Assembly (NCBI GenBank): GCA_021397835.1
Contig: JAJFZO010000344.1
Span: forward strand, 5,828,001 to 5,892,000
DNA from: Moringa oleifera
Lineage: Eukaryota > Streptophyta > Magnoliopsida > Brassicales > Moringaceae
Reading direction: 5' to 3'
DNA: 64,000 bases
Made by a program: the position numbers and the translations under genes. The notes below the pieces were generated by a model. That model saw nothing but the letters and a program-made list of their open reading frames with translations. It searched no databases and was not told the DNA's origin. This document shows positions 11,185-24,700 of the stretch, in pieces. Position 1 is the first letter of the stretch. Each line of letters opens with the position of its first letter.

Positions 11185-11339
11185 ACTAAAATGCGACTCT
11201 TGAAATCTATAAAATACATGATTGGAGTGAAATTCTTGAATTTTAAGCATCAATATTGTGCTTTAGTGTTTCTTTAGAGATGCCTTTAAAAGGAATAGAA
11301 ACGAGTATTAAAACTCAAAGTATCACCCATTAGTTTCCT

Positions 11340-12260
11340 GCACACATTATATTGTTTTTATGTACTTTTTTTTTTATAGGAAGTATTATAAAGTTAGATT
11401 CTAGATTGAAATTCAAATATGCCTAAGGGAAAATAAAAAATAATATATTACAAAAGTTAAATACCAGATTCTAACCAAGACCACCAATAGTAATAATAAC
11501 AATAATGATAATGAAAATGAATACATGATCACAAGGATTGTCATTCTCATTAAGTTTTTTGCACTAATTTTGTAAAAAAAAAATAAATAAAAGAACAACA
11601 CAATGGAAAATTATGATTGATTTCTATCTATGTTATGAGACAATATTTATGAAAAGTATATGAATAGTGAACGCGAGCGAGTTTTTCTCTTTTTTGAAAG
11701 TCTTCCAAATATATACAAAATTTTTCATTATTTAAATCATTGCATTCGACTATTTCTAATGTTTCGGTAGCTAAGTGGGTAATTGGTATCGACAAATTAA
11801 TTTTCCTTCATTAAGCTAGTATTCTTCTAATCAGGAGATTCTCATGGTATTTATATATTATTGTTCTCACTGAATAAAATTATCATTTCAAACAAAGATG
11901 TTCTATTACATCTCATCTTTGCAAAAATATCTTTAAAAAATTCTTATGTACATGAGCTGTGGTATGTGAAACTCCCTAAGAAGTTTTATGGCCTCATATA
12001 TATCATGAGAACACAATGTTCTATTTTTTTTCAAATTGAAAATCTCTTAAACTTACAAAAACACGATCTATTAAAGCTAAGACACAATGATTTTCATCTT
12101 CTTTGGTGATTCAATAAAATGATAATATTCATTATAAAAAAAATGAATGCCACGTGATAGATTATCATCTGAATCATAAGCAATCACACCAAAATTATAC
12201 TTTGTATTCATATTGACCTTGGAGATGAAGAACAAAAAATTTAGCACAAAAAATGATTAT
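11340..12260 (-). pseudogene. RING-H2 pseudogene (array copy 4)
   Basis: A decayed paralogue of the RING gene at 5059-5691; the downstream flank 11400-11590 also matches 4870-5058. Read in the parental frame, the first zinc pair is lost: the CxxC of KCCIC becomes KFCIY. In the second knuckle the RCSHTFHKDC stretch has Tyr in place of both the Cys and the His before TFHKYC. Internal stops and frameshifts are present as well. The start-codon region (ATGAATACAAAGTATAATTTTGG on the minus strand near 12200) is still recognisable. Confidence 0.8.
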
Positions 12261-13255
12261 TATTAACTTGGGAAACGAAGAATAATGAAAATTTTAGTTG
12301 ATAAAAGGATTGTTGTTAATCTTGTGAAGGAAGATCAAAAAATCTAACAAGAAGGAAGATTTTTGTAATGTAAAGATTTGAACGTTACCTAGTGAGCATA
12401 AAGGGTTTGGGTGCTTTATATAAAAATTTAATTTTTCATTGTTAGAAAAAAGAGATTTAATCCATAGGAAAAAACCAAATCTAATCACAAACATATTATA
12501 ATTTTTCATGTTAACATATTACTGTCCACATGGTAAAACATGAAAGTAGAAACTTATTGTGAAAGGCCACTAACGGATCTTAAGAATGAGTTTCGCATGA
12601 TGAAATAATAGCTCAATAGATCAGCAAGAAAAGCTTATCTCCATAGATTAGTTATTATATGCCATCAATAAAAATATTTGATAGTGATTCTTATTTGATT
12701 GGCACTTTGTTGAAAACATTTGATAGTGATTCTTATTTGATTATGTCAATTTTTTTTTTTTTAAAAAAATACAACATTCATGATGATGAATTGTCAATTG
12801 TATCCAAGATGGGCTTAAAAGTGAGGCCACCTAGAGGGTGGACTTTATTTTTAATACTTTTAAATATATAAATGCTTTTTATAAGTTTTATTTAATTTTC
12901 ACTTATTTAGATTTACAATAGGTAAAAAATCTTATTTTTAATCATTTTAACTTTTTATTTTACTTTAATAGTATTTTAATTCTTTTTTCATTTAAAATTT
13001 AATATTGTTAATATTTTTATTAATTTTTTATATTTTTATAAAAAAATTGTAATTAATCTTATCTATTTATATAATTATTTGAAATCTATTGTATGCAATA
13101 ATTTTTTTCATAATAAAATTTATTATTAAATTATTTCAACTAACCTTTTAATTATTTATCTATTTTTTATATGATTTAAAAAAACTATTATCCTTTACTG
13201 CTTATGATTTAAAAAATATTTTTATAATCTTGAAATATTTTAAAGCGAGATGTTC
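12261..13255. repeat. Leader/spacer of array copy 4
   Basis: Continues the paralogy with 5760-6500. It keeps AGTAGAAACTTATTGTGAA at about 12545 and the spacer words at 12700-12920. An internal 34-bp duplication gives ATTTGATAGTGATTCTTATTTGATT twice (about 12677-12701 and 12718-12742). No gene recognised. Confidence 0.55.
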
Positions 13256-13660
13256 TACCATGCATATATTAGTGATATAAATTTATTTAATAAATTAACA
13301 ATTTTGAAATAATTTTTATAAATAAAAATAAAAACACCACTTAATGTATTGAAATTGACCTTGATTGTTTCATAAATAATCACATTAAAATAATACTCTC
13401 CATGCATTGTGACTTTAAAAATAAAAAACAAATAATTCAATTAAAGAAATGAATATTTTAATGTAAAGATCTAAACGTGAAGAACTAAATATAAAGCGAT
13501 CGAGTACTTTACATATAACTTTTATCGTTCAAAATTTAGAAAAAAAAGTATAATTTTATATAAAAAATCCAAATATCAACGGATTAGAATTCATGATATC
13601 AGCAATGACAAGGCAAAGAAATGTAAAAAAGTCTTTATGAGATCTTGTGGTATCTACTTG
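13256..13660. pseudogene. RING-gene 5' remnant (array copy 5)
   Basis: Strongly decayed copy of the RING leader region. AATCACATTAAAATAATACTCTCCATGCATTGTGA resembles the RING start region, followed by ATGTAAAGATCTAAACGTGAAGAACTAAATATAAAG and a YLPM1-promoter-like tail (GAGATCTTGTGGTATCT, ATGGATTATG). At about 13663 it joins sequence resembling the tRNase Z 5' flank. Confidence 0.5.
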
Positions 13661-13810
13661 GTCATGGATTATGATTCTAGTTCTACAAGTTGCCATGTTA
13701 AAAGAAGGAGAGCACTTAAAAACTTGTGATTTTGCAATAGTAGAATAACAACACGTTTTCTTTTTTTCAATCCATTTTTTAGAATGTCAAAAAAAAAAAA
13801 AAAAATTGAA
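13661..13810. repeat. Copy of the tRNase Z 5' flank
   Basis: 13675-13760 aligns with 1632-1720: ATTCTAG, GCCATG, TAAAAGAAG, AAAACTTGTGATTT and GAATAACAACA/GAATACCAACA occur in the same order. This shows that the array unit reached into the tRNase Z upstream region. Ends in a poly-A run at 13792-13804. Confidence 0.6.
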
Positions 13811-15389
13811 GTTCTTAATATATAGGTTGATAATTTATCATGTGGCTCATGCAAGGATTTTGGTCTTTCAGGTCAACTAAAAAAACATTGCTTAAGTTTT
13901 CAAAAAAATTAGAATTAAAATTTTGTTAAAAAATAGTTAAAATAAGTTATTTTTTCACTTATTATTTTATCATAAGTCATCATCCTAATAATTAGATTCC
14001 AAGTTATAATCAATTGAATTATATATGAGTTTACAAAGTTTGAAAATCTCTAATTCAAGTATGACAAATGTAAATAGCAAGTTCATGGCCCAACTTGGAT
14101 ACAAACTTATCATTATATTATATACATATAAAGAGAAAGAGTTTTGAATTATAACGTAAAAATTCTATCAAATTTATTTTCAAATAAAAATCTTCAATTT
14201 AAAGTTAGTAACTGAAAAGAAGAGACAAAGTATAGAGAAACTTAGTGTTATCTTTAAATCAATTTTGCTATAGCGTATGTTTCAATGAAAATTTAAGAGA
14301 AACAATTTAAAAAGTTTCAGGAACTTTTTTGAAACGGGAAGATAAGAATTAATTAATTAATTAATTATATGGTACATTATATTTTTTAAATTGTTTGAAA
14401 ATTTAAGAAAAAATTATTTTCTTAATATAATTTATTATTTTAATAAAGCTTCATAAATATTATTTGAAGCATTTTCTTTCACTTAAAAAATAATTTCACA
14501 TTTACAATTACATAAGTTGAGAACAAAATGAGTTTTGTGCAACAAAAAGAAAAAGTAAAATAAAAGCAATATGTTATATCTTTTCTTGAGGATCTCTATT
14601 TTAAGAAAATAAAGAATGTAAAAATATATAAAAATTCCAAATTAAACTTATTTTTCAATTTAAACCCTAATGAATCGATTAAATCAATTATAAATTTGAT
14701 CTTAGGTAAATATTAAAATAAATTATATTTTATTTGAGTTTTTCAATCAAGTTCTTATAGGTTTTTTTTTTATCAATTTTATTTATGAACTTTTAATTTT
14801 ATCTAAATTAGATATTATCTTTATTTTTTTTTTGCTTATAAAGAGCTTATTTAAATTCAAGACCTTATACTAGAATTTGTTAAAAATGTAAAAAAAATAT
14901 TCAAGTTACCATTACAAAAAAAATAAAATTTTTTAAATGCTAGAAGTATTTTTTTATGAATTTTAATTTTTTTAATAGTGTAAAATGTTTTTAATATTTT
15001 AAAAATTATTTTTTAAAGTTTATAAAAATTTTTAAATGAAAATCCATTATACAAAATCTTTATTTGAAACATCAATTTAAAAAAATTAAGAATAATGATT
15101 GATTTAAATCAAATTAATATTTTATACGTAAAATTGATCTAACAATCAAGGACTTGATAAAAAAAATTGAATATGTAATAACAGTGTTTATTTTGATATT
15201 TATCCTTTAATTTTTAATTTGTTTTAAATTTAATATTAGCTCTAAATTTTTTTATTTACATTATCTCTTATTCCCATTCTAACTTGAGTGTTGGAGTAAT
15301 TTTGAGGAACATGCCCGCCTTCACCATCACTCCCTAAAATTCGACCAGCAACAATTCGTCACTAATCTTAGAAAATCAGATCAAAACGT
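13811..15389. other. AT-rich intergenic DNA without recognised genes
   Basis: Low-complexity, AT-rich, with homopolymer runs. Includes a short (ATTA)n-like run near 14350-14367. I see no gene and no clear array paralogy in it. Confidence 0.6.
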
Positions 15390-15752
15390 TAAGTAAAATA
15401 CTAATTGCTGTGATAGAAAGATTTGAATATCACGAACTGAGCATAAAGGGATTGAGTGGTTTTAGAATTTTCATTCTTCGTAATTTAGAAAAAGCAATCC
15501 CATTAGGAGAAACGAATTGAATCATAAAAATTCGTCATGCAAGGAGATTGCGCCCACCTGGCATGACGTCAAGGCAGAAACTTTTTTTAAAGCGGACTCT
15601 AATTTTCCTTCCTTTTCTCCTTTTCCTTATGCCTCTCCAATGCAAACCCTAACAGATCTTTGCATACAAGAGGCTGGTTACTAGTTTATTTAGCAATCTT
15701 CAGCATCATATCGTGGTTTTTGTCAAAATTATCTGTGTCTCGAGCTTAGATC
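15390..15752 (+). promoter_or_regulatory. YLPM1-like promoter (array copy 6, next to the intact gene)
   Basis: Region upstream of the intact YLPM1-like gene. Its left half (15410-15530) is a remnant of the RING leader (AGATTTGAATATCACGAACTGAGCATAAAGGG, CCCATTAGGAGAA), so this was once a divergent promoter. It contains a perfect palindromic bZIP C-box, TGACGTCA, at 15564-15571. The paralogous positions in the other copies are degenerate (for example near 5988 and 13603). CCTTTTCCTTATGCCTCTCC and AATGCAAACCCTAACAGATCTTTGCA follow. Confidence 0.5.
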
Positions 15753-18700
15753 ATGGATCATCATCATCATCACTGGCGACCAACACCAGCCCAAACTAAT
15801 GAATGCCCTGTTTGTTCCGTTTCACACTTCCCTTTTTGCTCCCGGCATCCTCCTTACAATCAACAGAACCCTGATTTTTCAACCCAGCAGCATTATCCCC
15901 GATATGGGTTCGACCCGCATCCAGGACCCATTGTCCCAACACACCTTCAACTTCCCTACATGGGTAACCCGACTGATGGAGGGTTCTGGGATCCGCGGCC
16001 ATGGCAGAGAGACCCTAGTCACCCGTCCGTGTATGATTATTATGGCGGTGGCAATGATTATATAGGTGAAGTTGGCAGGACCTATAAAAGACCTAGGGTT
16101 GATGAGATCGTTTCTAGTGAGAGTTATCAAAACCCTCTGATGATGTCATCGGACGACGAGCGTAGATTGAAGCTCATTCGGGATCACGGAGCCGCAGGTA
16201 CTGTAGGGCCAATGCCTCCGAGGAAGGAAGAGATGTACAACTTCGAAGACCCTGCCATTGTGGGTTCTTTTGATAGGAAAAGGCCGTTTTTGGAACAAGG
16301 CCAACAGTATGTACAGAACGATTATAGGAACGGTTTCCATTATAACGCAACCAATAGCTCAGTAGATCAGCAAGGAAATTTGTCTCAGCCTTTGCTTCAT
16401 CCTACTAATGACAGTTATTATGCCCAGAATTCGCATCAGATTAATCCTAGAGATTCAATAGCTGGGAATAATTGGCAAGCCCCCTATAATGGGCTGAGAA
16501 GTAGTAGTGTTGCGAGTGCCAATGGTAATTTTAGGTCATCTAAACCATATGGAATGCAGAATTCTAATCATATGCCACCAATCAAAGGTGCTTTGTCTGG
16601 AGCAGCTCAGTATGGTGCAGCAAATATGAACGAACGAGGGGGATACCTAGGAGAGCCAAATGGGCAGCCTCCACTCCCTGCTTCTCCGCCACCACCACTT
16701 CCAGTTGATCCACCAGTGCGCCCTCCATCAAACTTAACAGCTCAGTCGCCTTCCAAATCGTCATTTACTTTGTTTCCTATTCCTGTTAGTTCCTCTGACA
16801 TGGGTCATTTGTCGCATCCTGCAATGCCTGAAGCTCACACCTCGTCTCAGCCCTATTATCACAAGAAGCCAATTCCTCAGACATCTATTGGCTTTAATAC
16901 AGAGGTATTCCTAAGCTGTTATGTGCTTTAGCATACCCAGTACTCTGTTTGTTGGACTTTTTTTTTTTTTTGCCTGTGTACGTTGAAATGCCGTCCGTGA
17001 TTAGTGAGTGTGTTTGTCTGTTGAGATATATTCCCTGATGTGTCTCCTGTCACTTACCAGACATCATCTACCCAATATGGAATCGGAAGCCAATCATATC
17101 TGGTAAAACAATTATCTTTGGATAAGGCTAAAGTAATTGATGCTGCAAACTTGTTCAAGCCACCTCTTCGAGCTACTCGTCCTGATCATTTTGTGATAAT
17201 TCTACGAGGCTTGCCAGGTTGGTTGTTTCACATATCTGTTTCTGTGCTAGAGTATGTGCTTGTTCTGTAAAACAGCATTGCAGGGAAAGTCTAACAGACT
17301 TAACACATTCTGGATCCAATAATTACGAGCTATCTTTTACTCTCTCTTTGGTTCAAATCCTTGCCATCTTTTTTCTATAAAATTAGTTTTCATATGTAAT
17401 GAAAAAGTTCTGTTTTGGTGGCTTGTATCTTTCTAAGATCAGCACATTTAGAAATTCAATTTTTTTCACGATATTAAGAAGAATTCGATGTGCTGTTGAG
17501 GGGTAAGTTATTATCTCTTTAGTTGGAAGTATCTTTCTAAGATCAGCACATTTAGAAATTCAATTTTTTTTTTTTCACGATAGTAAGAAGAATTCAGTAT
17601 GCTGTTGAGTGGTATGTTATTATCTCTTTAGTTGGAAGTTTAATTTTGTTGGGTGCGCAATTTGGCAAATTGTAATATTTGCTGATTCCAATAAAATTTT
17701 TTACTTGATCTTTTACTCTAGTAAGTGTGGGTACTAATTATAATATAGATTTTTCCTAGGACTATGATGTAATTTTTAGTATTAGTCCTTGTTTTGTTTG
17801 TTGAGGGCTTCTTTTTATTTCATCTTTTCTATTCTTTGAGTGAAGAAAGGATTCGTCCTAATATATTTTTGAAATGCTTGCTGAAGGAAAACTAAAAAAG
17901 AAACCACTGATCTTGTCTGTTACTGCTGAAATTGCAATGACATTTTATAAGCTTGAGCATGTCTATAAGAGAGATTGAAGATGCCACCAATTCTGTGACA
18001 AGTTGTGGAATATCTTTGGGTCTTTTATATTTTCAGGTAGTGGAAAGAGCTACTTAGCAAAGATGTTGCGTGATATTGAGGTTGAAAATGGTGGTGATGC
18101 TCCTCGAATTCATTCTATGGATGATTATTTCATGACTGAAGTTGAAAAGGTTTGTAATTCACAAATTTTTGCTTGATGTTCACTTAGAAGCCTTATTAAT
18201 TACTCTAGATTATCTTTATGCCCTGTCTTTTATGCATAGAGCTTCACATGTGTACAAATACACCTGGGTGAAGATACCCAGGCTCACAAATGCATAGGTG
18301 ATTTTATTCTTAGCAGCTTTTAACTTTATGGAATGAATTAGCATTGTCTTTTCTACTTTGAAGGTTGAGGAAAATGATGGCTCAAAATCCTCATGCTCGG
18401 TCAGAAGCAAGAAACCAGCGGTGAAGACGGTGATTGAATATTGTTATGAACCTGAAATGGAGGAGGTAATCCATGTCATGTTACATAGACAACCAAAATA
18501 GGGTTTCACGTTATACATATTTCTTGATAAGAAAGCTCATTTTTCTGGCTTAGAAACTGAATACACCTTTGCATGTGCGAATTCTGAAAAGGTAATATTT
18601 CTTAATATGAATTGGTATGAATTATAGGGGATACTTTCACTATATGTACATAATAAATATATACATATTTTTTTCTGATATAAAAAGGGATAATTTTACT

Positions 18701-21700
18701 AAAAAGTTCATTTCTGGTCATGAAATGGTTTATTCAAAAGATGTGAAAAATTTCTAAGCTTAGAGTATTTTCTTAAGTGCTTGCTTTGGTTATTACAATG
18801 TCTTAGAACGAGGAGACCATTGGGAAACTATTTTTTTAATCTTTTGTCCCTAACTTTGTGGAGTGACATTGGATTTGGCGAGTTCGCCACTAACTGTTAT
18901 AATCTTATCATCTGAAGAAAATGAACGGGAAAACAAGAATAATCTCAGAAAACTGGACATCTTCTTAATATTAATCAATGTCTTGGTATTAATTAATGAC
19001 TTGGTTCGAAGGATTCAACCATTGAGAGAGAGGGAGAGAGGAAGAGGAAAGGTAAGGGGTAGGAGATTATTTGGCGATTATGTCATTAAATCATGCCTCT
19101 GAAAAGTAGTGTTAATACTTTTATGTTGGACATTGGATGGAGCTTTAGGATGCATATCGCTGAGTCTCAAATGTTGCTTTCCTGCTTCTTTCATTGAGTA
19201 GATAGATCTATGGTACCTCAGTGCAGTTAGGGGCCTTACGTTTTCTGTTGGTATGTTTGCATTCTGCTTCTGCTTGTCAGTCTCTTGTGCTTGCTCTCTC
19301 TTTGTTTAATTATCAGCAGGATTTGGTTTTAGATCATGCAGTGCATAACATTGTGTGATAAGAACCAGTTTGAATGTAATCTACTGCTCATGAGAATTCT
19401 GGTCCTTGTCATCTTTAGCTGCTGCTATATGGGAAAGCTGGCTCCCCTACTTATGGGTCTGACTAGCAAACAACTCTGCTTTTATGCTGGTCTTCTGTTG
19501 ACCTGGGGAGAGCATAAAGTACATAATGTAGCTTGGTTAGATTTTCATAATTAAAAGGAGAGTATATTTTAGATGCGAATGGCATCTGTCAATGGCTTTC
19601 ACTGCTTTATGCCTGTGAACTTGCACTAGATTTGTGGTCTTATGCAGCTTTTTGGTGGCAATATGTAATTATGTTCAGGTTCCAAACTTCATGTACCACA
19701 TTCTACTTCTTGCAAGTTTAAAAATTATGGGATATTTGGCTGTAAAAAATTTGTGCTGGTTCGTTACTATTCTTATTTTTGAAATACTGAATCCACCATG
19801 TATGAATTACAGGCTTATCGATCAAGCATGTTGAAAGCATTTAAGAGGACCCTTGAAGAGGGGACTTTCACTTTCATAATTGGTATGAGTTTTCTTTTCT
19901 TTTAACTGTTGCCATGTTTAAGATATTCACAGTTCTGAGATCTATGTTTTTTTTACAAGTGGTAACTGGTCTATTGTACTTAAAATTGGTTACTAATCTG
20001 GTGACATGGTTTTCTGTGGTTTGATGATATTGAGGTAGCCATTGGTGTTCAATTTCAGAGTGCAGGTTCACTCAAACCTGGCTGAGATTTTGTTTAGTAT
20101 AGGGAATTTAAGAGGTCTTTTTCGCAGTTTTCTTCTTAAGAGAAGATCAAACTGTTAGCATTAACCTAAGATGAAGTAATTTAAGGTTCTTCCAGTTACA
20201 GGAATTAAAAAAAAAATGTTCTTCTACTTATACTTATTACAATATTCAGCAACTCCAACAATCTAGTTTGGTTGTAAAATAAGTGATGCAGTGCCCAAGC
20301 ACTGCTTACATTTTCACTAACTACAGATGCAGTTTTGTTTCGACAATTGACCCTTTTGTTGCTGGTATGTGTGCCTCGTCTTAGTGGATGACCGCAATCT
20401 GCGGGTAGCTGATTTTGCTCAGTTTTGGGCAACTGCAAAGGTATACCCTCAATTCTTTCTTCCTCGCAACCACTGCAAGCATGTAATTTCCTGTTAGCTG
20501 GGAATACTTTAAAGGTCTGCAGGTCATCCTGTTCTTATAGCAGCTCTAAGTATATGATGTTAGTTTGCTGTATGTGCATGTTGTTTTGCCCCTTTGTTAT
20601 TCTGGCGCATAGTTATTTACTTCTGGTTTAATGTTTATCCAATGATTCTTTTAGGCCTGTTCCATCAGAAACTCTGAAATTATATTTTGCATCTTTGAAA
20701 TTTTTCAGGCTGTTATAACTGATTTTCTAACTTAAATTTTTATTCTATCATCAGTATATAGACACAGTTAATATCAGGTGCCAATGTCTAGCGCAACTTC
20801 ATCATGTAGTACTGCTTTGTAGAGTGACAGAGGGTGTGAATATTTATGATAAATCTTCTGCAGCACTGCCCTTTAAAGTCCATCACTCTTTTTACCCTAT
20901 CTCCTCCACAACCCCCCCTCCCCATCACTATATAGTTGTTTATATCTCTAGTTTGTTCAAATTAATGAACCAATTACAGGAATTTTTTTTTCTTTTGCAA
21001 TTTATGGCCAAATAATCATCATCTGTTGGATATCGTTTGCGTTTGTATCCTTTTTGGCTGTTCGGAGGAATATTGGCATGTTTCTTACCATGCACGTGAA
21101 CAAATGGAAAACACTAGATCATGGGGAAGGTTCAAGTTGTAATCTTGTTGCATTTTGTGTTCTATTTCTGGCTATGAATTTGCTGGTTATGCTAATGTTC
21201 TTTTATTTGTTAATACTTCTTACCTTTTGAGATTAGTTCACCACTTCATCCTGTGCTTGTATAGCTAAAAAATCTGGTAGAAAGGTGTTGTGAAATTCTT
21301 CCAAGTTTGGCTTTTCATCTTGGTCTTCTTGAGTTATTTGATACCTTTTCAACTGAAAAGTTTACTTGGTTGATTGGCTGCTTGCGTGGCCTTTGTAGAT
21401 ATGCATTTCCAGTGTATCTTATTTTATGGACTTGTAATTGGACAGGTCATAGTGGCTAGAATTGTTTGTTTACTTTCAAATAAATACATTGACTGAGCTG
21501 TCGTATCTTGAAATAGGACCTGGCTCTGAGTTCTGGAATCAATGGTTGTTGCTCTTTGTTTTGACTCACCTATTGCTTGTTTATAGGTCTTGGCAACTAT
21601 ATCAATTTTTGGTCTACTTTACCCATAATTTGATTGTGGCTTACAAAAATTTAAGTTTAAATTGAAAACTGATAATTGAAGAAGTAAAATGTTACCAATC

Positions 21701-24700
21701 AGTCAAACTTCTTAGTTCATTCACTACACTCAAATTGAAGCAGCTACCTTGATATCTAATATGCCTGCTGCTTTGCAAGTGATTGCTGGATTTTATGAAT
21801 GTATCAGAGGCTTTTTGTTTTCCAATTATTATTTTTAAGTTTTAAATTATTAACTTTTTATGCTTGGTAAAATTTTGTTGCCCCTTTAGTTTTGTGAGCT
21901 TTGATGCCTACTGTATGAAAGATGATTCATTATCTTTGGGAGGTCTGGGAAACCAGTGCCCTCCCTGGAATAACCATTATTATGTCTTTGGTGATGATGA
22001 TTCAGATAACAGTTAGCCTTGGCATTTTACTGTCTGTTATTGTTTCGCCAACTGTGCTCTGTTTTCTTGCAGAGATCGGGTTATGAAGTTTACATATTAG
22101 AAGCAATGTATAAAGATCCAGCTGTGAGTTTGTTTTCTAGTTTGCTTCTTGAGACTCTTCATGCATAAGCACAATATATGATGATTCCTTTATGCGCCTT
22201 CTTGACTCTTTTCCTGGTACCCTATTTTTATTAAGTTTTGCCTGAAAGAAAATGGTAACTAGCCTGTATTGCAAAGAAGTTCCTCTCCCTAAATTTTCTG
22301 TTTTGCCGATTTTTTTTTTTTTTTCGTTGGAATTCAGGGTTGTGCTGCTAGAAATGTGCATGGTTTTACCCTAGATGAAATACAAAAGATGGCAGGGCAA
22401 TGGGAAGAAGCTCCATCCATATACATGCAACTTGACATCAAGGTTTGCTATCACTGGCTTTTCAGTTCTTCAGGTTTTTCACTTTGGGTGGGAAATTTAA
22501 AGGAAATTTTTGTTGTTACAAAGAAGTTGCATGTGGTGTCTGGTAGAATTGAAACTCTAGTCATTGTATAGAAAAGGAAAAAAAAAAAATGCTGTGATCG
22601 TGACTAGAGATGCATTAGATTGTGAAAGTTTAAGAAAATGGAGTACCTCTCTTGTTATCTGTAATACTTTTTGAGCAGAGTGTTATCTGTAATATTTTGT
22701 TGCATGATATTTAATGTTGTATGTTTCTGCTGTGACAGTCATTGTTTCATGGGGACGACCTGAAGGAAAGTGGGATACGAGAGGTAATTAAATAAGTTAT
22801 GCTATTGATTTCCTTTTTATTGGAATAAGATGTACTTTGTTCATGATGATAATGGTATTCTGATTCCACTGAGGTCAGGCCAAATATGTTAAAGCTAGGT
22901 CCACGAAATAACATTAAAAGATCCATACTAGTCTCTCCTCGGAAGGCTATAAGTTTCTCCAGTTTGGTTTCTACTTGTTTCTGACATGAATTGATTAGGA
23001 CCGATCCTGATCCACATTAATAGGCAGTGTATACTCATTCAAACTTACATTTGTGTAGTTATCCACTGTCAACAATCTCCTATGCAAAATTTATGCCACT
23101 TCTATGTGCCTTGCAGAAGAACTAACTTTTGTATCAATGTTAACCTTATCTTTTATAATCTAAATGTCCTGCTGTTGATTGCTTCTAACTGGAAAAGACA
23201 TTTCACTTCAATTCTTGTGATGGGAAAGTGTCTGAAAAATTCAAAAAGAAAATGAAAAGAAAAATCAAATCCAATATGGTATGTTGTATATTTCTGGTCT
23301 TGAATAACAAGGTTACATACATTATATATTTTAGAACCCCTATTAATCATTGATGATATGTTTTTTAAGGTATACTGCATGAATCAATCTTTCTTGTATT
23401 GCCTGTGGGACAGAGTGTTTCCAAATCGGTGTTTGAACCTGTTGGGCTTAATATCCTTTTTGTCTAATCTGCCAGGTAGACATGGATATGGAAGATGACT
23501 ATGAACTGCAAGAGTGTAAACCTGAGAAGAGTGTGGGAACTGCCGGTGGTGACAATGCATCTGAAGGTTGCTTTCAATGTTCAAATGGGTGTATTCATGT
23601 GTGTGAATTTGGCCTGTGTATGAATACATCTTTGCCCCAGAAACTCAGTTATGCTGTTGTGTCACATGATATGAGTGCTTGTGCATGTCGCAAGGGGGTT
23701 GGGTCCGGGGGCTTCTTTGAACACATAGCATACTGTCGATTACTTTTAACTCTTGTTTGGGGGTAACTTGTTAGTAACCCAGTGTGTATCATTTGAAGAC
23801 TTTGCAAAAAATTTTTCACTAGCTTAAACATTCCAAGAGTGTAGATAGTTCCTCTTTCTACGTCGTCATTGTGTATGCCTGTTAATTTATTTTTTCAGAT
23901 GCAATTACCAGTTACCTTTTTCTTTTTTTGTTCTTTTTTTACTAAAAGTTGGTCAAGTGGCATTCGATCACTATAGTTATTGTCTATGCTTTATCGTTTT
24001 CTGACAAGTAATAACTAAAATAAGTTGTACTTGAAAATTTGCTCTGTCATGTTAAATTTAGATGCTTCAAAGGATGAGAAGAGATGGGATGCTGAGGGGG
24101 ACCATCCAACAGGAGAAGTGAAAGAATTAAGTAGGAGTAAATGGTCAAATGATTTAGAGGAAGATGACTCTGAAAAGTCTGAAGGTTTGAGGAGTAATTC
24201 AAGTTCCCTCTCTGGTTTGATCCAAGTATATGGCAAGAAAGGAAAATCTGTGCGGTGGGGTGACCAGGTATCTTCTGTGCAGAGTGATCTTATTTTTGTG
24301 ATGTTATGCTGATGAGCATTCTTTTCATATCATCAAGCTAGATGACATGCCAGCTGCATTTGATTCCTGTATTTTTTTATTTTTTATTTTTTGTATGAAG
24401 AGGATTAGGAAAAACATATTAAAACATGTCAGAAGTATTTTCCTGAATGTCTGTGTGGATGTCTTATGTGTGTGATTGATGTCTATTTTCATGGTTGCAT
24501 GTTCTATGGCTGGTGGCATTGTGCGTGTGCAGTTGTAGGCATTTCTTTCCTACCCAGTCTAACTCTTGTGAAGCTTACAAAAGAGCAACTGTCATGGAAA
24601 TTGGATTTTTGAGCCCTGGCTGGTACATGTGGCTGTTTTATTCTTCTGATAATATTGACCAATTAAATTTTTTGACCGAGAAGGATTTATGATAGCAAAT

